Source: JAAZXR01 sp040265175 (lineage in GTDB: Bacteria; Myxococcota_A; Polyangia; Nannocystales; Nannocystaceae). Taken from it: a stretch of 9,621 nucleotides of DNA. Position 1 is the first letter of the stretch. Each line of letters opens with the position of its first letter. This document shows, piece after piece, positions 1 through 7,037 of this stretch. The notes beneath the pieces were generated by a model that made no database searches, had not been told where the DNA came from, and was given only the letters and a program-made list of their open reading frames with translations. The stretch is from assembly GCA_040265175.1 (NCBI GenBank), contig JBDQGY010000171.1:1-9621 (forward strand), read 5' to 3'. A program made the position numbers and the translations under genes.

Positions 1-2
1 AA

Positions 3-2795
3 TTTGGCCAGCCCGGCCGGGTGGAGCGTACCCGCCAGAAAGAATGCCTCGCTCCAACCCCCGACGGACACTTCTTGGTGGGCATGGAGATCAACCCCGG
101 TCCCAACGGCGCGCGCGACGCGGGGATCACAAAATTCGACGGCAGCGGCAACATCCTGTGGGAGACGGTGCACGGCGGCAGCGGCCACGACCAAGCGACC
201 CAGGTGTCCATCGCCGCCGACGGAGACATCTATCTCGCGGGCCTCACGTTCTCCTTTGGCGCGGCCTTCAACGACATGTGGGTGAGCAAGCTCGATCAGG
301 CCGGCAACGTGCTGTGGAGCCAGATCTACGGCGGCGCCTGCGGGGCGACCTACGAGGCCGGCTGGAACCTCCAGAGCACATCCGACGGGGGCTTCATCAT
401 CGCGGGCACTGGCGGCGGTACGGCCAGCTTCTACAAAGCCGATGAAGACGGGAACCTCGAGTGGTCCGCCTGCGACTTCAACGGTCAGGTGCGGGACATC
501 GACGCCACCGACGACGGCGGCTTCATCGTTACGGGCCTCTTGAGCGGCACCGACGGCGACGCCGTCCTGGCCAAATACGACGCCAGCTTGACCCAAGAGT
601 GGATCACCAGCTTCGGAGATACGGGCTACGACCTGGGCCTCGAGGTCATCCAGACCTCCGACGGCGGCTACGCCTTCACCGGCTATCACCTCGCCACAGC
701 CACCGCGGGCGTGGGTCTCGACGATCTGTGGTTTGTGAAAACCGACGCCCTCGGCAATCTCGAGCACGAGCTCATCGTGGGCAGCGCCATCGGGGGAGAT
801 CAAGGGGACAAGGTGCTCGAACTCCAAGACGGCCGCTACGCGGTGGCGGGGCGCCTGTTCGAGTCTCCAGGTGGGTTTGGGGACAGCGACGCGGCTCTGG
901 TGTTCATCGACCTGGTGGGCGATCCGGCGTTCATCGAGGGCACAGTGCGCCTCGATCTCGAGGGGGTGTGCACCGCCGCGGGCACGACCGCCCTGCCCCG
1001 CCCGGGCCAATGGGTCAGCGTGGAGCGCGAGGGCGGCCCCGAGGTGTATCGGGCCATGACCACCGCCGATGGCACCTTCTCCGCCACGGTCCCCGCCGGC
1101 GACTGGCACGTCGCCGCAGAGCACGGGCCCTCCGCCCAGGAGGCCGACACCTGCGGAACTGGCGGGCTTTACTACGACCGGAGCCTGGAGGCGGGAGAGG
1201 TCTCGTCCGACAATGACTTTTGGAGCACGCCCAAAAGCGCCTGCAACGGCGAGGTCTTCTCCTACGACTACGCGCCCGCAGACAACGGGTACCCCGGCTG
1301 CAGCGAAGGAGAGGTTCAGACAGGTGCGTGTCTCGGCTACACGTGGGGATTTTGCTCTGTCTTCACGAACACCGGCACGGCGCCTTGGGGCGTCGCTCCG
1401 TTTCCCGGGAGATTTGAAATACGAGTTCCAACTGGCGATTTCACCATCAACGGTCCAGGCGACGTCGTCCGCAACACCTGCGGAGCGTCGCTTGTGTCCT
1501 ACAACACGTCGAATATCACGTTTGCAAACAACGCCATCTTTAACGCCGGTGACTCTTGCGAAATATGTCTTGAGGTTGAGACGACTGGAATCGGAACCAT
1601 GGGGACTTCGGGGTCGCACTATCAGAGCGTTTTCTGGCATCTGAGCGACGCCTGCGGGATGGAGTACTACTATGACTACTTCCACCCCACGATGGCGTGC
1701 GCCTGCGACCCCAACGACCTCGCCGCGCAACCGGAGGGGTGCGGCCCCGAGCAGAATATCCTCGCCCAAGAGCTCACCTACGACCTCCGGTTCCAAAATG
1801 TGGGGTTTGGAAGCGCCATTGACGTCGAGGTCGTCGTGGACCTCGACCCAGCGCTCGACCCGGACTCGCTGCGCTTGCTCAGCGCCAGTCACGACCTCAC
1901 CTCGTTGCAGGTGGACGACAGCGGCCAGATGATCGCCCGCTTCGAGGACATCTTCTTACCGCCCGAGGTGGTGGATCCCGCGGGCTCCAACGGCGATCTG
2001 CACTTCGCCATCTCGCCGCGCATGCCCGCCGCCGACGGCACCGCGGTGGACGTGACGGCGTCCATCTACTTCGACACCAACCTGCCCGTGGTCACCAACA
2101 CAGTCCGCCGCACCCTGTACAACGGCGATCCCGTGCCGGTGCCGGACTTTGAGGTGAGCGAGCAGGCTGGCGTGTTCGACTTCACCTACACCGGCGGCAC
2201 CAGCGGCGTGTCCGCACGCTGGTCCTTTGGCCCCGACGCATCCCCCATGGATGCCACCACCCTCGACGTGGACGGCGTCACCTACACCACCCCAGGGCCG
2301 CAGGTAGCGGCACTGACCGTCGAGAAAAATGGCTGCGCGGCCAGGGGCGCGCAGACGGTGGAGGTCCCCTGCGACGCGTTCTTTGAGACCGACGCCTTCA
2401 TGGCCCCCATGGGGAACGCCAAGCAGCTTGGGGCGACGCTGCCGGTGAAGTTCCAGACCCTGCGTTATCTGGGCACGGAGGTCACCGACGCCGCCCACCT
2501 CGAGCAGATCCTCGCCGACGACTTCGGGTGGACGCCCGGCGACGGCTGCTGGCCCCAGCTCGGCGTGATCGACGTGACGACCGGGGAGCGCGTGCCCCTG
2601 GATTCCGGGAGCACTTCCAGCCTCGGCGCGACCGGACCCTGCTTCACCGGCGGCGCGGGCAGCTGGCGAGTCAATCTCGACCTCGACACCGCAGCGTTCA
2701 CGAGCGGACACGAGTACCAAGTGGTCGCCGAGATGTACGCTTGCTACGGCTTCGACGCCCTCGAACCTGGCAACGACACCTTCTTCGTGAAGTAG
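3..2795 (+). CDS. Large secreted multidomain protein, paralogue 1 (5' end outside window)
   Basis: The frame is open from the first bases. The six residues before the first possible start (GTG at 21), FGQPGR, align with FGEPGR of the downstream paralogue, so the gene begins upstream and 21 is not a real start. About 930 residues are visible, nearly collinear with residues 90-1018 of the 3043-6099 protein. Counting from the GTG, residues 1-302 hold beta-propeller-like repeats (DGG[FY]I.(T)G ... W..K.D..GN..W), and about 303-385 is a Cna-B/carboxypeptidase-regulatory-like domain. A Cys-rich segment follows at about 405-558. From CDPNDL (about 560) to 705 is a DUF7619/DUF11-like domain (FQN.G, IYFDTN.PVVTN). 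About 707-782 is PKD-like, and the C-terminal domain carries PVKF at about 807 and ends GNDTFFVK. No C-terminal anchor is visible, so secretion is inferred from the paralogue's signal peptide. Bases 1411-1690 are visibly less GC-rich than the rest. Biological function is unknown. Confidence 0.9.
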   Translation, partial: FGQPGRVERTRQKECLAPTPDGHFLVGMEINPGPNGARDAGITKFDGSGNILWETVHGGSGHDQATQVSIAADGDIYLAGLTFSFGAAFNDMWVSKLDQAGNVLWSQIYGGACGATYEAGWNLQSTSDGGFIIAGTGGGTASFYKADEDGNLEWSACDFNGQVRDIDATDDGGFIVTGLLSGTDGDAVLAKYDASLTQEWITSFGDTGYDLGLEVIQTSDGGYAFTGYHLATATAGVGLDDLWFVKTDALGNLEHELIVGSAIGGDQGDKVLELQDGRYAVAGRLFESPGGFGDSDAALVFIDLVGDPAFIEGTVRLDLEGVCTAAGTTALPRPGQWVSVEREGGPEVYRAMTTADGTFSATVPAGDWHVAAEHGPSAQEADTCGTGGLYYDRSLEAGEVSSDNDFWSTPKSACNGEVFSYDYAPADNGYPGCSEGEVQTGACLGYTWGFCSVFTNTGTAPWGVAPFPGRFEIRVPTGDFTINGPGDVVRNTCGASLVSYNTSNITFANNAIFNAGDSCEICLEVETTGIGTMGTSGSHYQSVFWHLSDACGMEYYYDYFHPTMACACDPNDLAAQPEGCGPEQNILAQELTYDLRFQNVGFGSAIDVEVVVDLDPALDPDSLRLLSASHDLTSLQVDDSGQMIARFEDIFLPPEVVDPAGSNGDLHFAISPRMPAADGTAVDVTASIYFDTNLPVVTNTVRRTLYNGDPVPVPDFEVSEQAGVFDFTYTGGTSGVSARWSFGPDASPMDATTLDVDGVTYTTPGPQVAALTVEKNGCAARGAQTVEVPCDAFFETDAFMAPMGNAKQLGATLPVKFQTLRYLGTEVTDAAHLEQILADDFGWTPGDGCWPQLGVIDVTTGERVPLDSGSTSSLGATGPCFTGGAGSWRVNLDLDTAAFTSGHEYQVVAEMYACYGFDALEPGNDTFFVK

Positions 2796-2971
2796 ATTCA
2801 GCCCCGAGTGTCTGGCCGGAGCGGCGCCCCCTGCGAGGAATACGCAGCTGCAGCGCATGACTCGCCCCCCGGGGGTTCAATGTAAAACCCGCTCCCTCAT
2901 GGCCGCGAGAGCCCCCTCAACGGGCTTGCGTCACCTGCCCGTCGGCCCGTTTCCTCCCCTAGCGTTCGTGG

Positions 2972-2992
2972 GCGCAAAAAACGCGCAAAAAA
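2972..2992 (+). promoter_or_regulatory. Two phased A-tracts upstream of the second paralogue
   Basis: GCGCAAAAAA occurs at 2972-2981 and again at 2983-2992, an 11-base period and so one helical turn apart. The pair sits 51 to 71 bases before ATG 3043 in an otherwise very GC-rich gap (2796-3042). Phased A-tracts bend DNA and can act as promoter UP-like elements. I see no convincing -10 box between them and the start, so the promoter role is inference. Confidence 0.3.
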
Positions 2993-3027
2993 TTCACGTC
3001 GACGCCTCAAAGCCTGTCGAGGTCCGC

Positions 3028-3035
3028 GAAGGGAG
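3028..3035 (+). promoter_or_regulatory. Ribosome binding site fixing the start of the second paralogue
   Basis: GAAGGGAG lies 7 bases before ATG 3043. That ATG opens directly into a typical signal peptide. This decides against the in-frame upstream starts from 2857 onward, which would add about 62 residues with no signal-peptide character. Confidence 0.75.
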
Positions 3036-3042
3036 ACGTGAG

Positions 3043-6000
3043 ATGAAACGCAGCGCACTTCAACAAGCCCTCACCTTCTCCCTCTTTGCGGGCGCTGTGG
3101 CCTCGCCGGGCCTGGCCCAGGCGGCGGAAGCCGTTGAGATGTCGCGGCACCTCTTTGGCACCGAGAACTACGACGCCTTTGGCTGCGCCATCGAGCTCGA
3201 CAACGGCGACCTCATGCTCGCGGGCTCCGCGAACTGGGGCACGCCCGAGGGCCCAAATATGTACGTGGTCCGCACCGACCGAAACGGCAACATGATCTGG
3301 GAGCAGCACTTTGGGGAGCCCGGCCGCTTCGAGCGCTATTGGCAGAGCGACTGTGTTCAACAGACCCCCGACGGCAACTTCGTGGTTGGCATGGGCGTAG
3401 GCCCGGGCCCCAACGGTGGGATTGACTCCGGCGTCCTCAAGTTCGATGGCGACGGCAACCAGCTCTGGGAGTCTATCTACGGCGGGTCCTCCACGGACGT
3501 CGCGACCAGCGTCACCATCGCGGCAGATGGTGGCATCTACCTCGCCGGGCTCACCTACTCCTTCAACACGTGGCGCAACGACATGTGGGTCACCAAGTAC
3601 GCCCAAGACGGTCAGATGCTATGGAGCAAGACCTACGGCGACACCTGCGGCGGAGGCTGGGAAGGCGCCGCAAATATCGTCAACACCGACGATGGCGGTT
3701 TCATCGTGGGGGGCGGCGGCTCTGGAGGCGCGGTCTATGCAAAGGCCGACGCCAACGGGGACTTTGAGTGGTCCGACTGCACCCCCGGTGGGTGGATGCA
3801 CGATTTCCGCAGGGCCAACGACGGCGGCTACGTGGGGTTTGGACGCCAGCCTGTGGGCTCCATGGAAGGGGCGATCTTCAAGTACGATGAGAACATGGAC
3901 CTGGAGTGGTCCCGCACCTACGGAGACACCGGGTTCGACCTCGCCATCGGCGGCATCCCCACCAAGGACGGTGGCTATGCATTCACCGGGTATTTCCTCG
4001 CCACGGCGACCGCGGGATTCGGCGCAGACGACCTCTGGTTTGTGAAGACCGACGCCTTCGGGAACGTGGAGCACGAGCTTATCATCGGTTCCGCCTTGGG
4101 CAACGACCAAGGCGACATGGTCCTCGAGCTCTCGGACGGACGCTACGCCATCCCGGGGCGCCTGTTCGAGTCTGCGGGGGGCCTCGGAAGCACGGACGCC
4201 GCGTTGGTCTTCATTGAGATCATCGGGGACCCTGCCACGGTGGACGGCACCGTCTTCTTCGACGAAGAGGAAGTGTGCACGGAGACCTCCGAATCCGACG
4301 GGCGGCCCAACCAGTGGGTCGAACTTCAGGAGATCGGCGGCGACGATCGTTTCTTGACGCTCACCAATACTCGTGGAGACTACCGCGCCATCGTCCCGGA
4401 AGGCGACTGGAAGGTGAGTCCAGTCCCGGGCCCCAACGCCATGGAGGCCGACAGCTGCGGTCCCGACGGCATCAGCTACGACCTGTCTCTCGAGGAAGGT
4501 GTCACCCGCCCTGACACCGACTTTTACACGCGCAGCTCGCAGACATGCGGTGGCGACGTGACGCTGTATTCCTACGCGCCCGTCGACAACGGCTTCGAAG
4601 GATGCAACGGCGACGAGATTCAGACCGGCGCATGCATCGATCATACGTTTGGCTTCTGCGCCCAATATGTAAACACCGGAAACTCCCCATGGACGCAAGG
4701 CAACCCCGCGACGTTCACCCTCACCGTCCCACCGGAGTTCGAAGCGACCGCCAATGGCGTCAGCAATATCGTCACCAACTCGTGCGGCATGCAGCTCTCC
4801 GGGTTTGACAGCACCGCCAACACCTGGAGCTTTCAAAACACGACGAGCATGGGCAATGGCGCGATGTGCGAGGTGTGCGTGGTCGTCGACACGCTCAACT
4901 CCCCCCCGACCACCGGCGCCTCTGCGACCATCGTCGCGCCTCCGACAGGTCCCTGCAAGGGCGAGGTTTGGGCCGAGAGCATGCCTCCGGTCGGCTCTTG
5001 TTCGTGTGACCCCAACGATCTCGCGGCGACGCCCGAGGGGTGTGGTCCGGAGCAGAACATCCTGGCTGAGGAGCTCACCTACCGGGTGCGGTTTCAAAAC
5101 GAGGGATACGGTGATGCCGTCGATGTTCGCGTGGTCCTTGACCTCGACACCGACCTCGACCCCGACACCCTCCGCGTGATCGACACGAGTCACGACCTCA
5201 CGTCGTTGCAGGTCAACGACCGCGGCGAGATGGTCGCGCACTTTGACACCATCAACCTGCCGCCGAAGCTGCTCGACGATCCGGGCTCCAACGGACACCT
5301 GCGCTTCGCCATCTCCCCGCGGCTCGCGGTGGCAGACGGCACTCCCGTCGACGTCACCGCGTCCATCTACTTCGACGCCAACGCCCCCGTCGTCACCAAC
5401 ACCGTCACCCGCACGCTCTACCACGGTGATCCCGTGCCCGTACCGAACTTTGAGGTGAGCGAGCAGGCCGGAGTCTTTGACTTCACCTACACCGGCGGCA
5501 CCGCGGGCGTGTCGACAAGCTGGGATCTTGGCGTCGGCGCCACCCCGGAGAGCGCCACCACCCTCCATGTCGACGGCGTCACCTACACCACGCCGGGACC
5601 GCGCTTCGCCACCCTCACCACCGAGAAAAACGGCTGCGCCACCACGAGCACGCAGCGGGTGGACGTGTCCTGCGACGCATTCTTCGAAATCGGTGACCTC
5701 ATGGCGCCCATGGGCAACGCCAAGCAGCTCGGTGCCACCATGCCGGTGAAGTTCAAGACCCTGCGCTACCTCGGCACCGAGGTCACCGACGCCGCCCACC
5801 TCGAGCAAATCCTCACGGACGAATTCGGGTGGACGCCTGGTGAAGGCTGCTGGCCTCGACTCGGCGTGGTCGACATGACCACGGGGGAGCGCGTACCACT
5901 GGAGACAGGTGACTTCTCCACCGATGCGGGCAACGCTGAAGAGTGTTTCACGGGCGGCGCCGGAAACTGGAGCGTCAACCTGAAACTCGACGCCGCGGCG

Positions 6001-6099
6001 TTCACCAGCGGACACGAGTACCAAGTGGTCGCCGAGATGTACGCCTGCTACGGCTTCGACGCCATCGAACCCGGCAACGACACCTTCTCGGTGAAGTAG
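3043..6099 (+). CDS. Large secreted multidomain protein, paralogue 2 (complete, 1018 aa)
   Basis: This is a complete paralogue of the gene ending at 2795. Residues 1-27 are a Sec signal peptide (basic MKR, hydrophobic core, AQA cleavage site at 25-27). Residues 38-396 hold seven repeat units of the form DGG[YF]..(A/T)G ... W..K.D..GN..W ... YGG/YGD, consistent with a seven-bladed beta-propeller. Residues 398-475 look like a Cna-B/carboxypeptidase-regulatory beta-sandwich. Residues 500-655 are Cys-rich (C502, 521, 531, 539, 581, 609, 612, 638, 653, 655), suggesting disulfides outside the cytoplasm. Residues 655-800 resemble the DUF7619/DUF11 family (CDPNDL, RFQNEG, SHDLTSL, IYFDANAPVVTN). Residues 801-877 are PKD-like, and 878-1018 form a C-terminal domain with PVKF at 901-904. 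There is no MYXO-CTERM or other anchor, so it is probably released or loosely surface-bound. The domains suggest adhesion or structural roles, but no catalytic motif is seen and function is not assigned. Confidence 0.93.
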   Translation: MKRSALQQALTFSLFAGAVASPGLAQAAEAVEMSRHLFGTENYDAFGCAIELDNGDLMLAGSANWGTPEGPNMYVVRTDRNGNMIWEQHFGEPGRFERYWQSDCVQQTPDGNFVVGMGVGPGPNGGIDSGVLKFDGDGNQLWESIYGGSSTDVATSVTIAADGGIYLAGLTYSFNTWRNDMWVTKYAQDGQMLWSKTYGDTCGGGWEGAANIVNTDDGGFIVGGGGSGGAVYAKADANGDFEWSDCTPGGWMHDFRRANDGGYVGFGRQPVGSMEGAIFKYDENMDLEWSRTYGDTGFDLAIGGIPTKDGGYAFTGYFLATATAGFGADDLWFVKTDAFGNVEHELIIGSALGNDQGDMVLELSDGRYAIPGRLFESAGGLGSTDAALVFIEIIGDPATVDGTVFFDEEEVCTETSESDGRPNQWVELQEIGGDDRFLTLTNTRGDYRAIVPEGDWKVSPVPGPNAMEADSCGPDGISYDLSLEEGVTRPDTDFYTRSSQTCGGDVTLYSYAPVDNGFEGCNGDEIQTGACIDHTFGFCAQYVNTGNSPWTQGNPATFTLTVPPEFEATANGVSNIVTNSCGMQLSGFDSTANTWSFQNTTSMGNGAMCEVCVVVDTLNSPPTTGASATIVAPPTGPCKGEVWAESMPPVGSCSCDPNDLAATPEGCGPEQNILAEELTYRVRFQNEGYGDAVDVRVVLDLDTDLDPDTLRVIDTSHDLTSLQVNDRGEMVAHFDTINLPPKLLDDPGSNGHLRFAISPRLAVADGTPVDVTASIYFDANAPVVTNTVTRTLYHGDPVPVPNFEVSEQAGVFDFTYTGGTAGVSTSWDLGVGATPESATTLHVDGVTYTTPGPRFATLTTEKNGCATTSTQRVDVSCDAFFEIGDLMAPMGNAKQLGATMPVKFKTLRYLGTEVTDAAHLEQILTDEFGWTPGEGCWPRLGVVDMTTGERVPLETGDFSTDAGNAEECFTGGAGNWSVNLKLDAAAFTSGHEYQVVAEMYACYGFDAIEPGNDTFSVK

Positions 6100-6123
6100 G
6101 CCCCGGTTTATCGAGCACCTCCA

Positions 6124-6158
6124 CCGGCACCGCGCTCCTCACGGGGGCGCGGTGTCGG
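6124..6158. terminator. Strong hairpin between convergent genes, possible bidirectional terminator
   Basis: Arms 6124-6138 and 6144-6158 pair over 15 base pairs with two G-U wobbles (6127/6155 and 6136/6146) around a 5-base loop, TCACG. It lies 25 bases after the stop of the upstream secreted protein gene and about 120 bases beyond the stop of the convergent lipoprotein gene. No T-tract follows on either strand, so it is not a textbook intrinsic terminator. It may instead protect the 3' end or act with Rho. Confidence 0.45.
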
Positions 6159-6276
6159 CGTATCATCCGAGCACGCGGCGACTCCTCAGCCGCATGCCAT
6201 GGGGCACCACACACGCCCGCCTCCGCGTGCTCGGGGCAGGCTTGCCGGCGTCGAAGCACCCTGGGACGAACAGCCC

Positions 6277-6786
6277 CTAAAAGCAGTAGTAGGGGCCGTT
6301 GCCATCTCCAACGTCGGTGCAGACCATGCCACCGGGACACGTATCTCCACCGCCGCAGCCGAGCACGCACCAGCCCTCCCCGCCAATATCGATGCAGGCC
6401 GGCTCCGCCGTTCCTCCCGGCGAAGGGGGACAGTTTTCGTCCACCACGCACGGCAGGGAACAGAACCCGTCGACAGTCATCCCCATGTCTTGGAGCCCGA
6501 GACATAGATACGGTCGCCCTCCACAGGCGTCCGCCTCCAGGCACGGGGAATAGGCTCCCTCGGTAGGCTGATCTCCATCTCCATCTCCATCTCCATCTCC
6601 CGACATCTCCGTGTCGCCCTCTCCCGACATCTCCGTATCGCCCTCTCCCGACATCCCCGTGTCGCCCTCTTCCGACATCTCCGTGTCCTCACCGTCAACC
6701 TCGGTATCACCCGGCGCAAGTTCGCGACCCGAACACCCGGCGGAGATCATTGTCACACACAAGACCCACAAGCGATGCCTACCCAT
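6277..6786 (-). CDS. Small Cys-rich lipoprotein with Gly-Asp and GDTEMSGE repeats
   Basis: The protein has 169 residues from ATG at 6786. A GTG two codons upstream (6792) is an alternative, and neither start has a clear Shine-Dalgarno. The N-terminus (MGRHRLWVLCVTMISAGC) is a lipoprotein signal with lipobox ISAGC, predicting lipidation of the Cys and anchoring in the envelope. An acidic low-complexity linker of about 50 residues follows, made of 8-residue units like GDTEMSGE and a run of Gly-Asp pairs. The C-terminal 90 or so residues are Cys-rich (motifs CLEADACGG, CSLPCVVDENC, CVLGCGGGDTC, CTDVG, YYCF), probably disulfide-bonded. This lipobox, acidic linker and Cys-rich plan is common in myxobacterial lipoproteins of unknown function. 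It is convergent with the large secreted protein gene and separated by about 250 bases from the next minus-strand gene upstream. Function unknown. Confidence 0.85.
   Translation of the reverse strand: MGRHRLWVLCVTMISAGCSGRELAPGDTEVDGEDTEMSEEGDTGMSGEGDTEMSGEGDTEMSGDGDGDGDGDQPTEGAYSPCLEADACGGRPYLCLGLQDMGMTVDGFCSLPCVVDENCPPSPGGTAEPACIDIGGEGWCVLGCGGGDTCPGGMVCTDVGDGNGPYYCF
6571..6600 (-). repeat. Hexanucleotide repeat, five copies of ATCTCC (+ strand)
   Basis: Five perfect copies of ATCTCC on the + strand encode Gly-Asp pairs on the minus strand in the lipoprotein linker. The six-base unit keeps the frame when copies are gained or lost. Confidence 0.9.
6601..6688 (-). repeat. 24-base tandem repeat, about 3.7 copies
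   Basis: Units start at 6601, 6625, 6649 and 6673 (last one partial). Each begins CGACATCTCCGT with one or two substitutions per copy. On the minus strand each unit encodes eight residues similar to GDTEMSGE. It abuts the hexanucleotide repeat, so the whole linker from 6571 to 6688 is repeat-built and stays in frame. Confidence 0.85.
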
Positions 6787-6851
6787 CTGCACACACTACA
6801 GCGTCCGATCAACGCGGGCAATAGGCGCTTCCGTCCGAGCCCGCATCAGGA

Positions 6852-6919
6852 GTGGGGAATCGACTCCCACGTCCTGACGGTCACTGGTGGTCAGGCTGCC
6901 ATGAAGCCTCATGGTGACC
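6852..6919. other. Inverted repeats in the gap between the lipoprotein and MYXO-CTERM genes
   Basis: The 251-base gap 6787-7037 holds no gene I can support. Inside it, GTGGG (6852-6856) pairs with CCCAC (6866-6870), and CCATGA (6899-6904) pairs with TCATGG (6909-6914) over a 4-base loop. The second hairpin is flanked by GGTCA (6889-6893) and TGACC (6915-6919), which pair if GGCTG is bulged. No T-tract follows. These may mark the 3' end of the MYXO-CTERM gene transcript, but this is weakly supported. Confidence 0.25.
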
Positions 6920-7037
6920 TGGTGGAGAATCTCTCGCTGGCGTGTCGCGCCGAGCGATGCTCTCCTCGCTCTTGCGAGATCGGCCCCTTCGCCGTTCCTG
7001 CCCTCCGCTTCGTGGATCGCGGGCCGCCTCATTGTCG

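Noticed and set aside
21..23. GTG at 21 as the true start of the first large protein
   Set aside because: Similarity to the second paralogue continues through the codons before it to the window edge, and no signal peptide or ribosome binding site is present there.
1956..2858. 300-codon minus-strand open frame over the end of the first paralogue
   Set aside because: It is antisense to conserved PKD-like and PVKF-motif coding sequence, and no domain is recognised.
2866..2875. CCCCCGGGGG palindrome after the first paralogue as a terminator
   Set aside because: The perfect palindrome leaves no loop and only two T follow. Such runs are expected in GC-rich DNA.
2857..3042. N-terminal extension of the second paralogue from ATG 2857
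   Set aside because: The extension lacks signal-peptide features, while ATG 3043 has a good ribosome binding site and an immediate signal peptide.
3619..6024. Long open frame of about 800 codons on the minus strand
   Set aside because: It is antisense to a well-supported gene. High-GC DNA keeps such antisense frames open, and the product shows no recognisable domain.
6571..6688. CRISPR-like repeat array
   Set aside because: Repeats are contiguous with no unique spacers and encode an in-frame protein linker.
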